64,000 nt of DNA from Prevotella sp. Its GTDB lineage: Bacteria > Bacteroidota > Bacteroidia > Bacteroidales > Bacteroidaceae. A program made the position numbers and the translations under genes. Positions 1 through 9,680 of the stretch are shown piece after piece. Within the stretch, counting starts at the first letter, position 1. The number at the start of each line of letters is the position of its first letter. Below the pieces are notes generated by a model. That model was not told the DNA's origin. It searched no databases and saw only the letters and a list, made by a program, of their open reading frames with translations. Location of the stretch: NCBI GenBank assembly GCA_017645645.1, contig JAGCOB010000011.1:57238-121237 (forward strand), given 5' to 3'.

Positions 1-1053
1 AGTCCTGACATGCCGCCATCGGAGCAGACCATCAATAAATTATGTGAAGTGGCTCACCAACCTAATGCACATGGCTATCAGCCCACGATGGGAACACCTG
101 AGTTGCGCGAGGCAATGGCAGGTTTCTATCAGCGTTGGTATGATGTCGATCTGGATGCGAAGACAGAAATCCTTCCATTGATTGGTTCGAAGGAGGGTAT
201 TCTCCATGTAACGCTGGCTTTCGTCAATCCTGGCGATGCCGTATTGGTACCTAATCCTGGTTATCCTACCTATACTTCTTTGTCGAAGATTCTGGGTGCC
301 AACGTCGTTTATTATAACCTGAAGGAGGACAACGGCTGGCAGCCCGACTTCGAGCAGTTGGAGGACATCATACATCATACATCTAACATCAGACTTCTTT
401 GGACCAACTATCCCAATATGCCGACGGGTGGGAGAGCCCAACGCAAGACCTACGAGCGTCTGGTGCAGTTTGCCAAGGACGACGGCATCGTCGTGGTCAA
501 CGATAACCCCTACAGTTTCATCCTCAACGAAGAGCACCTCAGTATTCTTCAGGTGCCAGGTGCGAAAGACTGCTGTATCGAGTTCAACTCAATGTCGAAG
601 TCACATAACATGCCTGGTTGGCGTGTGGGTTTGTGTGCTACCAATGCCGAGTTCATCTCATGGATCCTGAAGGTACAGTCGAATATCGAGAGCGGTACCT
701 TCCGTGGTATCCAACTGGCTGCCGCTGAGGCTTACAACAATAGCGAGGAGTGGCATCGTGAGTATAATATCAATACCTATGCACGTCGTCGTCAATGGGC
801 AGAAAAGATTATGGATGTCTTAGGCTGTACGTACGACAAGAACCAGGTAGGTATGTTCCTCTGGGGAAAGATACCTGAGCACATTCAGAACGTGGAAGAC
901 TTGACGGAAAAGGTATTGCATGAGGCACGTGTCTTCATCACCCCAGGATTTATCTTTGGCTCGAATGGTGAGCGATATATCCGCATCTCTCTTTGTGCCA
1001 AAGAAGAGAAGATACAGCAAGCCCTCGAACGCATCAAGAAAATTGTAAAATAG
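1..1053 (+). CDS. Pyridoxal-phosphate aminotransferase class I/II, 5' truncated by window edge
   Basis: The reading frame is open from base 1, so the start codon lies upstream; the first in-frame ATG at 10 is probably internal. The fold-type I PLP motif SMSKSHNMPGWRVG holds the Schiff-base lysine, and NPGYPTY and NYPNMPTG match the aspartate/LL-diaminopimelate aminotransferase group. It sits 28 bp before a DAHP synthase-chorismate mutase and a prephenate dehydrogenase. An aromatic amino acid transamination role is therefore likely, with prephenate dehydratase probably upstream (inference). A 7-bp tandem array at 364-398 is translated in frame within the protein, and the stop codon lies in an 8-bp array. 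Confidence 0.9.
   Translation, partial: SPDMPPSEQTINKLCEVAHQPNAHGYQPTMGTPELREAMAGFYQRWYDVDLDAKTEILPLIGSKEGILHVTLAFVNPGDAVLVPNPGYPTYTSLSKILGANVVYYNLKEDNGWQPDFEQLEDIIHHTSNIRLLWTNYPNMPTGGRAQRKTYERLVQFAKDDGIVVVNDNPYSFILNEEHLSILQVPGAKDCCIEFNSMSKSHNMPGWRVGLCATNAEFISWILKVQSNIESGTFRGIQLAAAEAYNNSEEWHREYNINTYARRRQWAEKIMDVLGCTYDKNQVGMFLWGKIPEHIQNVEDLTEKVLHEARVFITPGFIFGSNGERYIRISLCAKEEKIQQALERIKKIVK
364..398. repeat. Intragenic 7-bp tandem array (5 units)
   Basis: Units are GACATCA, TACATCA, TACATCT, AACATCA and GACTTCT, inside the aminotransferase gene and in frame. Confidence 0.75.
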
Positions 1054-1080
1054 TGAAATTGTAAAATTGTAAAATATAAT
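1041..1080. repeat. 8-bp tandem array over a stop codon
   Basis: Units are AATTGTAA, AATAGTGA, AATTGTAA, AATTGTAA and AATATAAT. The array contains the TAG stop of the aminotransferase (1051-1053) and fills the gap to the next start codon. Confidence 0.75.
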
Positions 1081-1081
1081 C

Positions 1082-2146
1082 ATGGAATTGGAATTAGAAC
1101 CCCTGAGATTACCGAGTGACAACGAACGCCCCTTCGTCATTGCAGGTCCCTGTAGTGCTGAGAGTGAGGAGCAAGTGATGACTACCGCCAAGCAACTGGC
1201 GATGTATGGCTGTCATAATTTCCGTGCAGGAGTGTGGAAGCCTCGTACGAAGCCCGGAGGTTTCGAAGGACACGGAGAGCCTGCCCTTGTGTGGTTGCAG
1301 CAGGTGAAGAAAGAGACAAAGATGCTGGTGGCTACGGAAGTGGCAACGCCTGAGCATGTGGAACTCTGTCTGAAGTATGGTATCGATATCCTGTGGATTG
1401 GCGCCCGTACGACGGCTAATCCCTTTGCGATGCAGGCTCTTGCCGATTCACTGAAAGGTGTGGATGTCCCTGTATTTGTGAAGAATCCTGTCAACCCCGA
1501 CTTGGAATTGTGGATTGGTGCACTGGAGCGTTTGAATCAGGCAGGTGTGAAGCGCATGGCGGCTATCCATCGTGGTTTCTCTAGTTACGACAAGAAGATC
1601 TATCGTAATATGCCGATGTGGCAGATACCTATCGAACTGCATCGTCGTATTCCAGAGTTGCCTATCATCAACGACCCCAGTCATATCGGTGGTCGTCGTG
1701 AGTTGATTGCTCCGTTGTGCCAGCAGGCGATGGACTTAGGCTTTGACGGACTGATTGTAGAGAGCCATTGTGATCCCGACAAGGCGTGGAGTGATGCCAA
1801 GCAGCAGGTAACGCCTGATGTCCTTGACTATATCCTCTCTCTGCTCGTCATCCGTGATGAGCATACCACTACCGAGGGTATTCAGACACTGCGTAAACAG
1901 ATTGACGAACTCGACAACCAGTTGATGGAGTTATTGGCCAAGCGTATGCGTGTCTGTCGTGAGATTGGTCACTATAAGAAAGAACATAACATGACTGTGT
2001 TGCAGACGTCCCGTTATAACGAGATTCTGGACAAACGTGGTGCACAGGGTTCACTCTTAGGCATGGGACCAGAGTTCGTTGCCCATGTGTTTGAGAATAT
2101 CCACGAGGAGAGTGTTCGTCAGCAAATAGAGATCATTAATAAGTAA
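1082..2146 (+). CDS. Bifunctional 3-deoxy-7-phosphoheptulonate synthase / chorismate mutase
   Basis: The N-terminal two thirds (about residues 10-260) is a type I DAHP synthase of the KdsA-like class: FVIAGPCSAESEEQ, FRAGVWKPRTKPGGFEG, HRGFSS and NDPSHIGGRR. It condenses PEP and erythrose 4-phosphate. The C-terminal 90 residues (from TTEGIQTLRKQIDELD) form an AroQ-type chorismate mutase helical domain with the expected ELLAKRM and ExGxYKKEH-like segments. This fusion is typical of Bacteroidetes. It lies between the aminotransferase and tyrA (3-bp gap), so one polypeptide supplies both the entry and branch-point steps of Phe/Tyr synthesis. Confidence 0.95.
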   Translation: MELELEPLRLPSDNERPFVIAGPCSAESEEQVMTTAKQLAMYGCHNFRAGVWKPRTKPGGFEGHGEPALVWLQQVKKETKMLVATEVATPEHVELCLKYGIDILWIGARTTANPFAMQALADSLKGVDVPVFVKNPVNPDLELWIGALERLNQAGVKRMAAIHRGFSSYDKKIYRNMPMWQIPIELHRRIPELPIINDPSHIGGRRELIAPLCQQAMDLGFDGLIVESHCDPDKAWSDAKQQVTPDVLDYILSLLVIRDEHTTTEGIQTLRKQIDELDNQLMELLAKRMRVCREIGHYKKEHNMTVLQTSRYNEILDKRGAQGSLLGMGPEFVAHVFENIHEESVRQQIEIINK

Positions 2147-2149
2147 GGT

Positions 2150-2944
2150 ATGAAAATACTTGTATTAGGTGCAGGTAAGATGGGAAGTTTCTTCATCGAC
2201 CTGCTGAGTTTTGACCATGAGGTAGCGGTTTATGAGAAAGACCCTAAGCGCATGCGGTTTACTTATAACTGTCAGCGTTTCACGGATATGGAGGAGATCA
2301 GGGGTTTTGCACCTGAACTCGTCATCAATGCTGTTACGCTGAAGTACACCATCCCTGTGTTTGAAGAGGTCATCCCTTATCTGCCCAAGGAGTGTATCAT
2401 CAGCGATATTGCCAGTGTGAAGACCGATTTGAAAGAATTCTATGAGCGGGCAGGGATGCGCTATGTCTCCACACACCCGATGTTCGGACCAACTTTCGCC
2501 AACCTGCAACAACTCAGCGAGGAGAATGCCATCATCATTAGTGAGGGTGACTATATGGGACGTATCTTCTTCAAGGACCTCTACCAGAAGTTAGGACTCA
2601 ATATCTACGAATATACTTTCGAGGAACACGACAAGACAGTGGCTTACTCACTGAGTATCCCGTTTGTCTCTACCTTTGTCTTTGCTGCCGTCATGAAGCA
2701 TCAGGATGCACCAGGTACTACCTTTAAGCGTCACATGCGGATAGCCAAGGGGGTATTGAACGAGGACGACTACCTCTTGCAGGAAATCCTTTTCAACCCC
2801 TATACACATGATCAGGTCAGCCAGATTCGTACCGAGTTGAAGGAACTCTTGGAGATTATCGATGAGAAGGATGCCAAAGGCATGAAGGCATACCTCACGA
2901 AGATTCGAAATAACGTCAAACGAGACATTGAAATCAAGAGATAG
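2150..2944 (+). CDS. tyrA: Prephenate dehydrogenase
   Basis: The N-terminal Rossmann motif ILVLGAGKMGSFF binds NAD(P). The segments SDIASVKTDL and STHPMFGP are hallmark TyrA motifs (oxidative decarboxylation of prephenate to 4-hydroxyphenylpyruvate). At 264 residues it is a monofunctional form without a mutase or ACT domain, consistent with the mutase being carried by the preceding gene. It starts 3 bp after the upstream stop, so the three genes are very likely one operon. A promoter and a small-transcript candidate follow directly. Confidence 0.93.
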   Translation: MKILVLGAGKMGSFFIDLLSFDHEVAVYEKDPKRMRFTYNCQRFTDMEEIRGFAPELVINAVTLKYTIPVFEEVIPYLPKECIISDIASVKTDLKEFYERAGMRYVSTHPMFGPTFANLQQLSEENAIIISEGDYMGRIFFKDLYQKLGLNIYEYTFEEHDKTVAYSLSIPFVSTFVFAAVMKHQDAPGTTFKRHMRIAKGVLNEDDYLLQEILFNPYTHDQVSQIRTELKELLEIIDEKDAKGMKAYLTKIRNNVKRDIEIKR

Positions 2945-2975
2945 GAAGTTTTTTATAATTTTTTTTTCAAATTAT

Positions 2976-3006
2976 TTTGCAGATTAAATAAAAAGTTCTA
3001 TCTTTG
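2976..3006 (+). promoter_or_regulatory. Bacteroidetes-type promoter for a putative small RNA
   Basis: TTTG at 2976-2979, 19-bp spacer, TATCTTTG at 2999-3006. This is an exact match in sequence and spacing to the -33/-7 consensus of the Bacteroidetes primary sigma factor. The next thing downstream is not an ORF but a hairpin-rich 80-nt segment ending in a terminator. Confidence 0.75.
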
Positions 3007-3012
3007 CACCAT

Positions 3013-3092
3013 CCCCAGTTGGGGAGAACAATGAATAGTTGATAAATTTGTTGATCGTTCCTTTGCCGTGAGGCAGGGGAACGATTTTTTTT
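3013..3092 (+). ncRNA. Candidate small RNA (about 80 nt)
   Basis: Between the promoter at 2976-3006 and an intrinsic terminator ending at 3092 there is no ORF longer than three codons. A perfect 5' hairpin (TCCCCA-GT-TGGGGA, 3012-3025) is followed by an A/U-rich linker and the terminator stem. No known family is recognised. It could also be an untranslated leader ended by an attenuator, but the next gene has its own promoter. Confidence 0.5.
3054..3092 (+). terminator. Intrinsic terminator
   Basis: Stem ATCGTTCC (3054-3061) with GGAACGAT (3078-3085), an inner TGCC/GGCA helix around a GTGA loop, then eight T residues. Confidence 0.85.
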
Positions 3093-3098
3093 ATTTTG

Positions 3099-3130
3099 TT
3101 TGGTTTTTCACACAAATTACACTATCTTTG
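3099..3130 (+). promoter_or_regulatory. Promoter of the HD-domain gene
   Basis: TTTG at 3099-3102, 20-bp spacer, TATCTTTG at 3123-3130, 20 bp before the ATG at 3151. This placement argues against the upstream in-frame TTG at 3100 as a start. Confidence 0.65.
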
Positions 3131-3150
3131 CCCCAAAATATCAAAAGAAA

Positions 3151-3813
3151 ATGACAAGAAACGAATTTGAGGCATTGATGGAGAAGTATGCCGACAAGAT
3201 TGAAGATATCCGGCAGTCGGCACATGAACTGCATCGCAGTGTCAATCAGACGTATGGTGACGACTTGCCGTATGGCTATCATTTGGATATGGTGGTAAAC
3301 GGTATCAGGGATTTCGGACACTTGGTGTGTGCCTGTGAGAATGATGTGCTGCCATTGTTTTTCGGAGGCTATTATCACGACAGTATCGAGGATGCTCGTC
3401 TGACGTATAATGACGTGTTGAAAATAGCTCGAGAGATGTTGACTGAGGAGCAGGCATTGATGGCAACGGAGATTGCCTATGCGCTCACGAATGACAAAGG
3501 ACGTACTCGTGCAGAGAGGGCTGGAGAGAAATATTATAAAGGAATCCGCGAGACTCCCTATGCACCATTTGTCAAACTCTGTGACCGTTTGGCGAATATC
3601 AGTTATAGTTGTTCGGGAATGAATGCCCACAGTCTCCGAATGAAGGAGATCTACAAGGGTGAGGTTCCTCATTTCCTTGCCTCTATCAATCCGCGTAGCA
3701 AAGACCAGCGTTTTTTGGTGCCTCAGGAGGTGGTCTATAAACTGGCAGAGTGTCTGATTGACGATCTGGAGCGTGAGGAGCAGAACCAATCGGCATGGTG
3801 GCACGAGTACTAG
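3151..3813 (+). CDS. RelA/SpoT-type HD-domain phosphohydrolase (small alarmone hydrolase-like)
   Basis: The protein has an HD metal site: YGYHLDM, then YYHDSIEDA (the HDxxED motif), then VKLCDRLANIS, as in the hydrolase domain of RelA/SpoT and small alarmone hydrolases. There is no synthetase, TGS or ACT domain. Hydrolysis of (p)ppGpp or a related nucleotide is the family-based guess; the substrate cannot be read from the sequence. The start at 3151 follows a clear promoter. It is 36 bp upstream of the DnaJ-like gene, with a 7-bp array in that gap. Confidence 0.8.
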   Translation: MTRNEFEALMEKYADKIEDIRQSAHELHRSVNQTYGDDLPYGYHLDMVVNGIRDFGHLVCACENDVLPLFFGGYYHDSIEDARLTYNDVLKIAREMLTEEQALMATEIAYALTNDKGRTRAERAGEKYYKGIRETPYAPFVKLCDRLANISYSCSGMNAHSLRMKEIYKGEVPHFLASINPRSKDQRFLVPQEVVYKLAECLIDDLEREEQNQSAWWHEY

Positions 3814-3839
3814 TTTAAAGTTTATAGTTTATAGTTGAG
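3812..3839. repeat. 7-bp tandem array at a gene end
   Basis: AGTTTAA, AGTTTAT, AGTTTAT, AGTTGAG. It begins within the stop codon of the HD-domain gene. Confidence 0.7.
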
Positions 3840-3848
3840 AGATAAAAT

Positions 3849-4661
3849 ATGGCATTTGGAGCTTGGATAGGTGGTTTTCTGGGATGGATGACGGCAGGAC
3901 CGTTAGGTGCACTGGCTGGTATCGTGTTGGGTAAGTTCTTCGACTCGATGATGGATTCCGTCAACACACCAGAGACGCAAGGTACGTTTGAGAATCCTTT
4001 CGGACAACAGGCGGCAAATAGTTATCAGCAGGCAAGACAGCGTACGGACTACGGACAGCGTAACAGTTTCCTGTTCTCGATGCTGGTACTCTCATCCTAT
4101 ATCATCAAGGCTGATGGCAAGGTGATGCACTCAGAGATGGAGATGGTGCGTCAGATGTTACGTCAGAACTTTGGAGAACAAGCTGTCATCCAGGGTAATG
4201 ATATCCTGAAGAAACTCTTTGACGAACAGAAAAGGGTGGGGATGTCGAACTTTAGACAGACAGTGGCAGACTGTTGTCAGCAGATAGCCCGTAACATGAG
4301 TTATTCCCAACGGTTGCAGCTGCTGAATTTCCTCGTGATGGTGGCACAGGCTGATGGTAGCGTTCCCCAGAGTGAGATAACAGCCCTGAAAGAGTGTACC
4401 CAGTGGATGCGGATGTCTGCCGATGAGGTCGACTCGATGCTGGGACTTGGCAAAGATGACTTGGAGTCTGCCTACCGCGTACTGGGTGTATCACCGAATG
4501 CTACTGATGACGAGGTGAAGAAGGCCTATCGCCAGTTAGCACTGAAGCATCATCCTGATAAGGTGGCTGCCCTTGGCGATGATATCCGTAAGGCTGCCGA
4601 GAAGAAATTCCAAGAGATTAATGCGGCGAAAGACCGAATATGGAAAGCAAGAGGATTATAG
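3849..4661 (+). CDS. TerB/DnaJ-domain protein (DjlA-like co-chaperone)
   Basis: An N-terminal glycine-rich hydrophobic segment (about residues 5-30) could insert in the membrane. A TerB-like helical domain follows (about 75-200; [14 protein letters not shown] and [12 protein letters not shown] are its paired acidic motifs). A C-terminal J domain (about 205-268) carries the HPD tripeptide in KHHPDKVA. This is the layout of DjlA-family co-chaperones that stimulate DnaK ATPase. Its end overlaps the next gene by 22 bp. Confidence 0.88.
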   Translation: MAFGAWIGGFLGWMTAGPLGALAGIVLGKFFDSMMDSVNTPETQGTFENPFGQQAANSYQQARQRTDYGQRNSFLFSMLVLSSYIIKADGKVMHSEMEMVRQMLRQNFGEQAVIQGNDILKKLFDEQKRVGMSNFRQTVADCCQQIARNMSYSQRLQLLNFLVMVAQADGSVPQSEITALKECTQWMRMSADEVDSMLGLGKDDLESAYRVLGVSPNATDDEVKKAYRQLALKHHPDKVAALGDDIRKAAEKKFQEINAAKDRIWKARGL

Positions 4662-5236
4662 TGCCAGACGGTGTGCATGAGGTATTGTTACATGCCTGTT
4701 GTGCGCCTTGTTCATCTGCCATTGTCGAGTGGATGATACAGCACGATATCCGTCCTACGATTTTCTATTATAATCCCAATATCTACCCTCGTGAAGAGTA
4801 TGATATCCGTAAGAATGAAAGCAAGCGGCATGCAGAGAGTCTCGGACTGTCATGGATAGACGGAGATTACAATCATGAGCAGTGGCGACAGGATATCTGC
4901 GGACTGGAAGACGAACCAGAACGGGGACGACGTTGTGAGCAGTGTTTCGTGCTTCGGTTGACAGAGGCAGCCCGACAGGCTAAGAAACTTGGAATACGCT
5001 ATTTCACTACCACTTTAGCTTCCTCGAGATGGAAGAGTATCGAACAGATAGAACGTGCTGGACATCTTGCAGAACAAGCTGTGGAGGGTACGATATTCTG
5101 GGCACAGAACTGGCGCAAGGGTGGACTCTATGAGCGTCGCAACCAACTGTTGAAGGAGTATGCCTTCTATAACCAACAGTATTGTGGTTGCGAGTTCTCC
5201 CAACGGAAAGTATTAACAGATAACAATAACCAATAA
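4640..5236 (+). CDS. queH: Epoxyqueuosine reductase QueH
   Basis: [10 protein letters not shown] near the N-terminus, [10 protein letters not shown], a CEQCFVLRL motif and a terminal YCGCEFS supply the cysteines of the QueH (former DUF208) family. These ligate an Fe-S cluster and reduce epoxyqueuosine to queuosine in tRNA. At 198 residues the length is normal. The ATG at 4640 lies inside the preceding gene (22-bp overlap), suggesting translational coupling. Confidence 0.9.
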   Translation: MESKRIIVPDGVHEVLLHACCAPCSSAIVEWMIQHDIRPTIFYYNPNIYPREEYDIRKNESKRHAESLGLSWIDGDYNHEQWRQDICGLEDEPERGRRCEQCFVLRLTEAARQAKKLGIRYFTTTLASSRWKSIEQIERAGHLAEQAVEGTIFWAQNWRKGGLYERRNQLLKEYAFYNQQYCGCEFSQRKVLTDNNNQ

Positions 5237-5248
5237 ACCGACAAAACA

Positions 5249-5944
5249 ATGAAAAAAGTAGCTTTAGTGATTTTAGGTGTTGCCTTGTTCGCACTTCAGG
5301 CAAATGCACAGATGAAACCCGACAAAAAGTATGCACCAGCTTATACGTATGACTCTTATGAGGATATGGACATGGTGAAATGCGGCAAGGGTTGGGCTAC
5401 ACGTCCCATCAAGGTGAAGGGTGGTGGTAAGGCTCCTGATATTGTCAAATTGACCAAGGCTTTCAACGACGTATGGAGGATTTATGTAGTCAGTGGCATC
5501 TTGAAACAGGCCAAGAATCCGAAGTTCACCAGTCAGAAGTACCCGGAGTACGATTCAGAAGATATCGTAGATCGTCCCAATGGCTATATGTGTGTTGATT
5601 CAGGAGGTACGGACAGTGACTATATGGAGTCGTGCGTATGGCGTTGCGATAACGGCCATCGTCTCTTTGCCATTCTCTTGGGCGGTCCTACCGACCCGGA
5701 GATAGAACTTGTCTGCTTCTATGATTACGACCCGGACACCGAGACGATGACTCCCGTGGTAAGTCCTGCTGACACGTTCAAGCCTAAGGCAGAGTATTAC
5801 AGCTATAACCTGCCTCGTAAAGGTAAGGACTTCATCATCACGGAGTATTTCTTAGATACGGATAGTAATACGGAGCATGTCTATACCTTTGACGGCCAAA
5901 AGCATGTGTATGCCTTTGACCGTGTCATCAAGGAAAACAAATAA
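5249..5944 (+). CDS. Secreted protein of unknown function
   Basis: A signal peptide (residues 1-20, cleavage after ANA) precedes about 210 residues with no recognised domain. The mature part is rich in Asp and Tyr and has an even number of cysteines (for example MVKCGKGW, YMCVDSGG, ESCVWRC), so disulfides are possible in the periplasm or outside the cell. It follows queH by 12 bp and may be read from the same transcript. It converges with the aldo/keto reductase gene, with stop codons only 5 bp apart. Confidence 0.7.
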   Translation: MKKVALVILGVALFALQANAQMKPDKKYAPAYTYDSYEDMDMVKCGKGWATRPIKVKGGGKAPDIVKLTKAFNDVWRIYVVSGILKQAKNPKFTSQKYPEYDSEDIVDRPNGYMCVDSGGTDSDYMESCVWRCDNGHRLFAILLGGPTDPEIELVCFYDYDPDTETMTPVVSPADTFKPKAEYYSYNLPRKGKDFIITEYFLDTDSNTEHVYTFDGQKHVYAFDRVIKENK

Positions 5945-5949
5945 TCCGT

Positions 5950-7311
5950 CTATTTCTTCCTGACACGCAGGGTCTCTACGATGCGACTCATCTGATTGGG
6001 AATACGTATCTGTTGCGGACACTTGGATAAACACTCCTCGCAGTCCTGACAGGCACGTGCCCAGGTGTTGGCATCGGGCAATGCCTTGCGATAACCCTCG
6101 ATAAACTGCTGCTGACGTTCTGCATAATTGGCATCGGAGGAAGCGGGTAGGGGAAGAAGATGGTCTGTCACCGCCTCATTGTAATAGGCGAAATTCTTGG
6201 GAATATCGACACCATAGGGACAAGGCATGCAATAGCTGCAGGTCGTACAGGGAATGGTTGGGAAGCCAGACATCTGGTCGGCGATGTCTGCTAACAGGGC
6301 ATTTTCTGCCTCTGTGCATATTTCAAGCGGTGAGAAGGTCTTGATATTCTCTTCCAAATGGTCCATGCGGTTCATACCGCTGAGGGTGGTGAGAATATTC
6401 GGATACGAACCTACCCAACGGAATGCCCAGCGTGCCGTGCTGTCGTCTGGACGACGTTCCTTCAGTTGGTCGATGAGTTCCTGTGCCATACGTCCGAAGG
6501 CTCCGCCACGAAGAGGTTCCATCACCACACACTGGATATCCAGTTTCTCACATTTATTATACAGGTATTCCGCATCGGCATCCTTCCTCCATCCACTTGT
6601 GTTGAGGGAGGCATGTCGCCAGTCGAGGAAGTTCATCTGTATCTGTACGAAGTCCCAGTGATAGTCGTCGTTATGGTCAAGTAGCCAGTCGAAGGCTCTG
6701 ACATCTCCATGATAAGAAAAGCCCAGATGACGGATACGTCCTGCCTCACGTTCTTTTAGTAGGAAGTCGAGTAGGCCGTTATTGAGAAAACGTTCTTTGA
6801 GCGTGTCTACACCTCCGCCTCCGATGCTGTGCAGGAGATAGTAGTCTATATGGTCTGTCTTTAGGCGTTGGAAGGACTGGTAGTACATCTTCATAGCTTC
6901 ATCGATGTCCCATAAACTTCTGTTCTGATTTGACATCTTCGTTGCAATGTAATACTTCTCACGAGGATGGCGGGTAAGGGCATTGCCTGTAAGTACTTCC
7001 GACTGTCCTCCCATGTACATCGGAGCCGTGTCGAAATAGTTCACGCCATGTTCAATAGCATAATCAACCAACTGGTTGACTTCCTCTTGGTCATTGGGTA
7101 GTCGCATCATACCGAAGCCGAGTAGAGAGATTTGTTCCCCAGAGCCATGTTGCACACGATAGGTCATTCGGTTCGTAATAATCTGCTTCTTTTCGTCTTG
7201 TGCCAGAATCTTTAACGGTTCCATAGCCATCAAAGCGGCTGCAGATCCCATCCCCATACCAAGTCTGCGAAGAAATTCGCGACGATTCATGTTAGGTCTT
7301 TTCTTTTGCAT
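5950..7311 (-). CDS. Exported aldo/keto reductase with C-terminal 4Fe-4S domain
   Basis: The N-terminus has NRREFLRRLGMGMG and a hydrophobic stretch, which looks like a Tat signal. Translation may start at the second Met (7290). An aldo/keto reductase barrel follows: GFGMMRLP, FDTAPMY, IATKMS and DYYLLHSIG. The C-terminal 110 residues carry two cysteine clusters (CTTCSYCMPCPYG and CQDCEECLSKCPQ) for Fe-S clusters. Proteins of this type are presumed redox enzymes; substrate and electron partner are unknown. Confidence 0.88.
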   Translation of the reverse strand: MQKKRPNMNRREFLRRLGMGMGSAAALMAMEPLKILAQDEKKQIITNRMTYRVQHGSGEQISLLGFGMMRLPNDQEEVNQLVDYAIEHGVNYFDTAPMYMGGQSEVLTGNALTRHPREKYYIATKMSNQNRSLWDIDEAMKMYYQSFQRLKTDHIDYYLLHSIGGGGVDTLKERFLNNGLLDFLLKEREAGRIRHLGFSYHGDVRAFDWLLDHNDDYHWDFVQIQMNFLDWRHASLNTSGWRKDADAEYLYNKCEKLDIQCVVMEPLRGGAFGRMAQELIDQLKERRPDDSTARWAFRWVGSYPNILTTLSGMNRMDHLEENIKTFSPLEICTEAENALLADIADQMSGFPTIPCTTCSYCMPCPYGVDIPKNFAYYNEAVTDHLLPLPASSDANYAERQQQFIEGYRKALPDANTWARACQDCEECLSKCPQQIRIPNQMSRIVETLRVRKK

Positions 7312-7349
7312 TTTAGTAGTATTTGTGTTAGATGTTTAGTTTTCATGGG

Positions 7350-7357
7350 CAAAGATA
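7350..7357 (-). promoter_or_regulatory. Probable -7 box for the aldo/keto reductase gene
   Basis: On the minus strand this reads TATCTTTG, 39 bp before the start. A good -33 TTTG at the right spacing is not visible. Confidence 0.4.
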
Positions 7358-7400
7358 ATAAAAAAGAAGGAAGAAAGAATGAAATTTCAAATAAAAGTTG

Positions 7401-7408
7401 TACCTTTG
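7401..7408 (+). promoter_or_regulatory. Probable -7 box for ffh
   Basis: TACCTTTG, 24 bp before the ffh ATG; no clear -33 box. Confidence 0.45.
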
Positions 7409-7431
7409 CACCCTAAAATTAATAATGTATT

Positions 7432-8784
7432 ATGTTTGAGAACTTAAGTGACAGACTTGAACGGTCGTTTAAGATACTGAAAGGTGAAGGTAAAATCACC
7501 GAGATTAACGTGGCCGAGACCTTGAAGGATGTGCGTCGCGCCCTGTTGGATGCCGATGTCAACTATAAGGTTGCCAAGACGTTTACCGATACTGTCAAGC
7601 AGAAGGCAATGGGTATGAATGTGCTCACTGCCGTGAAGCCAGGACAGTTGATGGTGAAGATCGTTCACGATGAACTTGCAGAGTTAATGGGCGGTAAGGC
7701 TTCAGAGTTGAAACTGGAGAATCGTCCTGCTATCATCCTGATGTCGGGTTTGCAAGGCTCTGGTAAGACCACCTTCAGCGGTAAACTTGCCAACATGCTG
7801 AAGAATAAGCAGCATAAGAATCCGTTGCTTGTTGCCTGTGACGTTTATCGTCCTGCTGCCATCCAACAGTTGCATGTTGTTGGTGAGAGTGTTGGTGTTC
7901 CCGTCTATTCGGAGCCTGACAATAAGAATGTGGTGAAGATAGCCAACAACGCTATCCGTGAGGCAAAGGCAAAGAACTATAACGTTGTCATCATTGATAC
8001 CGCTGGTCGTCTGGCCGTTGATGAGGAGATGATGAACGAGATTGCCACGTTGAAGGAGGCTGTCAATCCTGATGAGACTTTGTTCGTCGTTGACTCGATG
8101 ACAGGTCAGGATGCCGTGAATACTGCCAAGGAGTTCAACGATCGTCTCGATTTCGATGGTGTCGTACTCACCAAGTTGGATGGTGATACCCGTGGCGGTG
8201 CTGCCCTCTCTATCCGTACTGTCGTCACGAAACCTATCAAGTTCGTGGGAACGGGTGAGAAGATGGAGGCTATTGACGTGTTCCACCCAGAGCGTATGGC
8301 TGACCGTATCCTCGGTATGGGTGATATCGTCTCGCTGGTAGAGCGTGCTCAGGAACAGTTTGATGAGAAGCAGGCTCGTGAACTGGAGAAGAAGATCCGT
8401 AAGAATAAGTTTGACTTCAATGACTTCATGGGTCAGATCCAGCAGATTAAGAAGATGGGTAACCTCAAAGACCTTGCAGGTATGATTCCTGGAGTAGGGA
8501 AGGCCATCAAGGATATTGATATCGACGATGATGCTTTCAAGGGAATTGAGGCCATTATTAATTCTATGACTCCAAAAGAGCGTACCAATCCTGACATCAT
8601 TAATCAGAGTCGCAGGCTGCGTATCGCCAATGGCTCTGGTACGAAGATAGAAGAGGTGAACCGTCTGATGAAGCAGTTCGACCAGATGCGTAAGATGATG
8701 AAGATGATAACTGCCGGAGGCAATTCAAAGATGGCGCAGATGGCTGCAGCTATGAAGATGCGCGGTGGGATGCCGAAGTTATAA
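7432..8784 (+). CDS. ffh: Signal recognition particle protein Ffh
   Basis: This is the GTPase that delivers signal-sequence-bearing ribosomes to FtsY. The N domain (1-90) is followed by the G domain with GLQGSGKTT (P-loop), [25 protein letters not shown] and the closing loop. The methionine-rich M domain (about 325-450) ends in [17 protein letters not shown], which binds SRP RNA and signal peptides. At 450 residues the length is standard. folD starts 17 bp downstream. Confidence 0.97.
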   Translation: MFENLSDRLERSFKILKGEGKITEINVAETLKDVRRALLDADVNYKVAKTFTDTVKQKAMGMNVLTAVKPGQLMVKIVHDELAELMGGKASELKLENRPAIILMSGLQGSGKTTFSGKLANMLKNKQHKNPLLVACDVYRPAAIQQLHVVGESVGVPVYSEPDNKNVVKIANNAIREAKAKNYNVVIIDTAGRLAVDEEMMNEIATLKEAVNPDETLFVVDSMTGQDAVNTAKEFNDRLDFDGVVLTKLDGDTRGGAALSIRTVVTKPIKFVGTGEKMEAIDVFHPERMADRILGMGDIVSLVERAQEQFDEKQARELEKKIRKNKFDFNDFMGQIQQIKKMGNLKDLAGMIPGVGKAIKDIDIDDDAFKGIEAIINSMTPKERTNPDIINQSRRLRIANGSGTKIEEVNRLMKQFDQMRKMMKMITAGGNSKMAQMAAAMKMRGGMPKL

Positions 8785-8801
8785 CGAGAAAAGAAAAAAG
8801 A

Positions 8802-9680
8802 ATGCAGTTAATAGATGGAAAAGCAACGGCAACAGCCATTAAGGCGGAGATTGCCGAAGAGGTAAAGAAGATTGTAGCAAATGGCGGTAAACAGCCCCAT
8901 CTTGCTGCTGTATTAGTAGGTCACGATGGTGGCAGTGAGACGTATGTGAAGAACAAGGTGCTTGCCTGTGAGGCTTGTGGCTTTAAGTCGACGCTCATCC
9001 GCTATGAGGATGATATCACGGAGGAGGAACTATTGCAGTGTGTCGACCGCCTGAATAAAAACGGCGATGTTGATGGCTTTATCGTGCAACTGCCCCTTCC
9101 CAAACATATCGATGAACAGAAGATCATCGAGGCTATTGACTATCGTAAGGATGTCGACGGCTTCCATCCCATCAATGTGGGACGTATGGCTATTGGTCTT
9201 CCATGTTTTATCTCTGCTACTCCACTAGGTATCATCACTCTGTTGAAGCGCTATGGCATTGAGACCTCTGGTAAGAAGTGTGTCATCCTCGGACGCTCCA
9301 ATATTGTAGGCAAGCCTATGGCACAGTTGATGATGCAGAAACAGTATGGCGACGCTACAGTGACGGTATGCCACTCCCGTTCAAAGACACTGAAAGAGGA
9401 GTGCCGTGAGGCGGATATCATCATTGCCGCTATCGGTCAGCCCGATTTTGTGACAGCGGATATGGTGAAAGAGGGTGCCGTCATTATTGATGTGGGTACT
9501 ACTCGTGTCCCCGATGCCACTCGTAAGAGTGGTTTCCGCCTGAACGGTGACGTGAAATTCGACGAAGTAGCTCCGAAATGTTCTTTCATCACTCCCGTTC
9601 CTGGTGGAGTAGGTCCCATGACTATCTGTTCGTTGATGAAGAATACCCTCGCTGCCGGCAAGAAGGAATATTATAAATGA
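8802..9680 (+). CDS. folD: Methylenetetrahydrofolate dehydrogenase / cyclohydrolase
   Basis: Bifunctional one-carbon enzyme converting 5,10-methylene-THF to 10-formyl-THF. Motifs: [10 protein letters not shown] (with the catalytic YxxxK), [35 protein letters not shown] (NADP site) and [11 protein letters not shown]. At 292 residues it is full length. Its stop codon overlaps the start of a 59-codon TPR gene by 4 bp (ATGA). Confidence 0.97.
   Translation: MQLIDGKATATAIKAEIAEEVKKIVANGGKQPHLAAVLVGHDGGSETYVKNKVLACEACGFKSTLIRYEDDITEEELLQCVDRLNKNGDVDGFIVQLPLPKHIDEQKIIEAIDYRKDVDGFHPINVGRMAIGLPCFISATPLGIITLLKRYGIETSGKKCVILGRSNIVGKPMAQLMMQKQYGDATVTVCHSRSKTLKEECREADIIIAAIGQPDFVTADMVKEGAVIIDVGTTRVPDATRKSGFRLNGDVKFDEVAPKCSFITPVPGGVGPMTICSLMKNTLAAGKKEYYK

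Noticed and set aside
3091-3804. Long open frame on the minus strand opposite the HD-domain gene
   Set aside because: Product lacks recognisable motifs, overlaps almost the whole of a clear HD hydrolase gene with a good promoter, and looks like a reverse-strand shadow.
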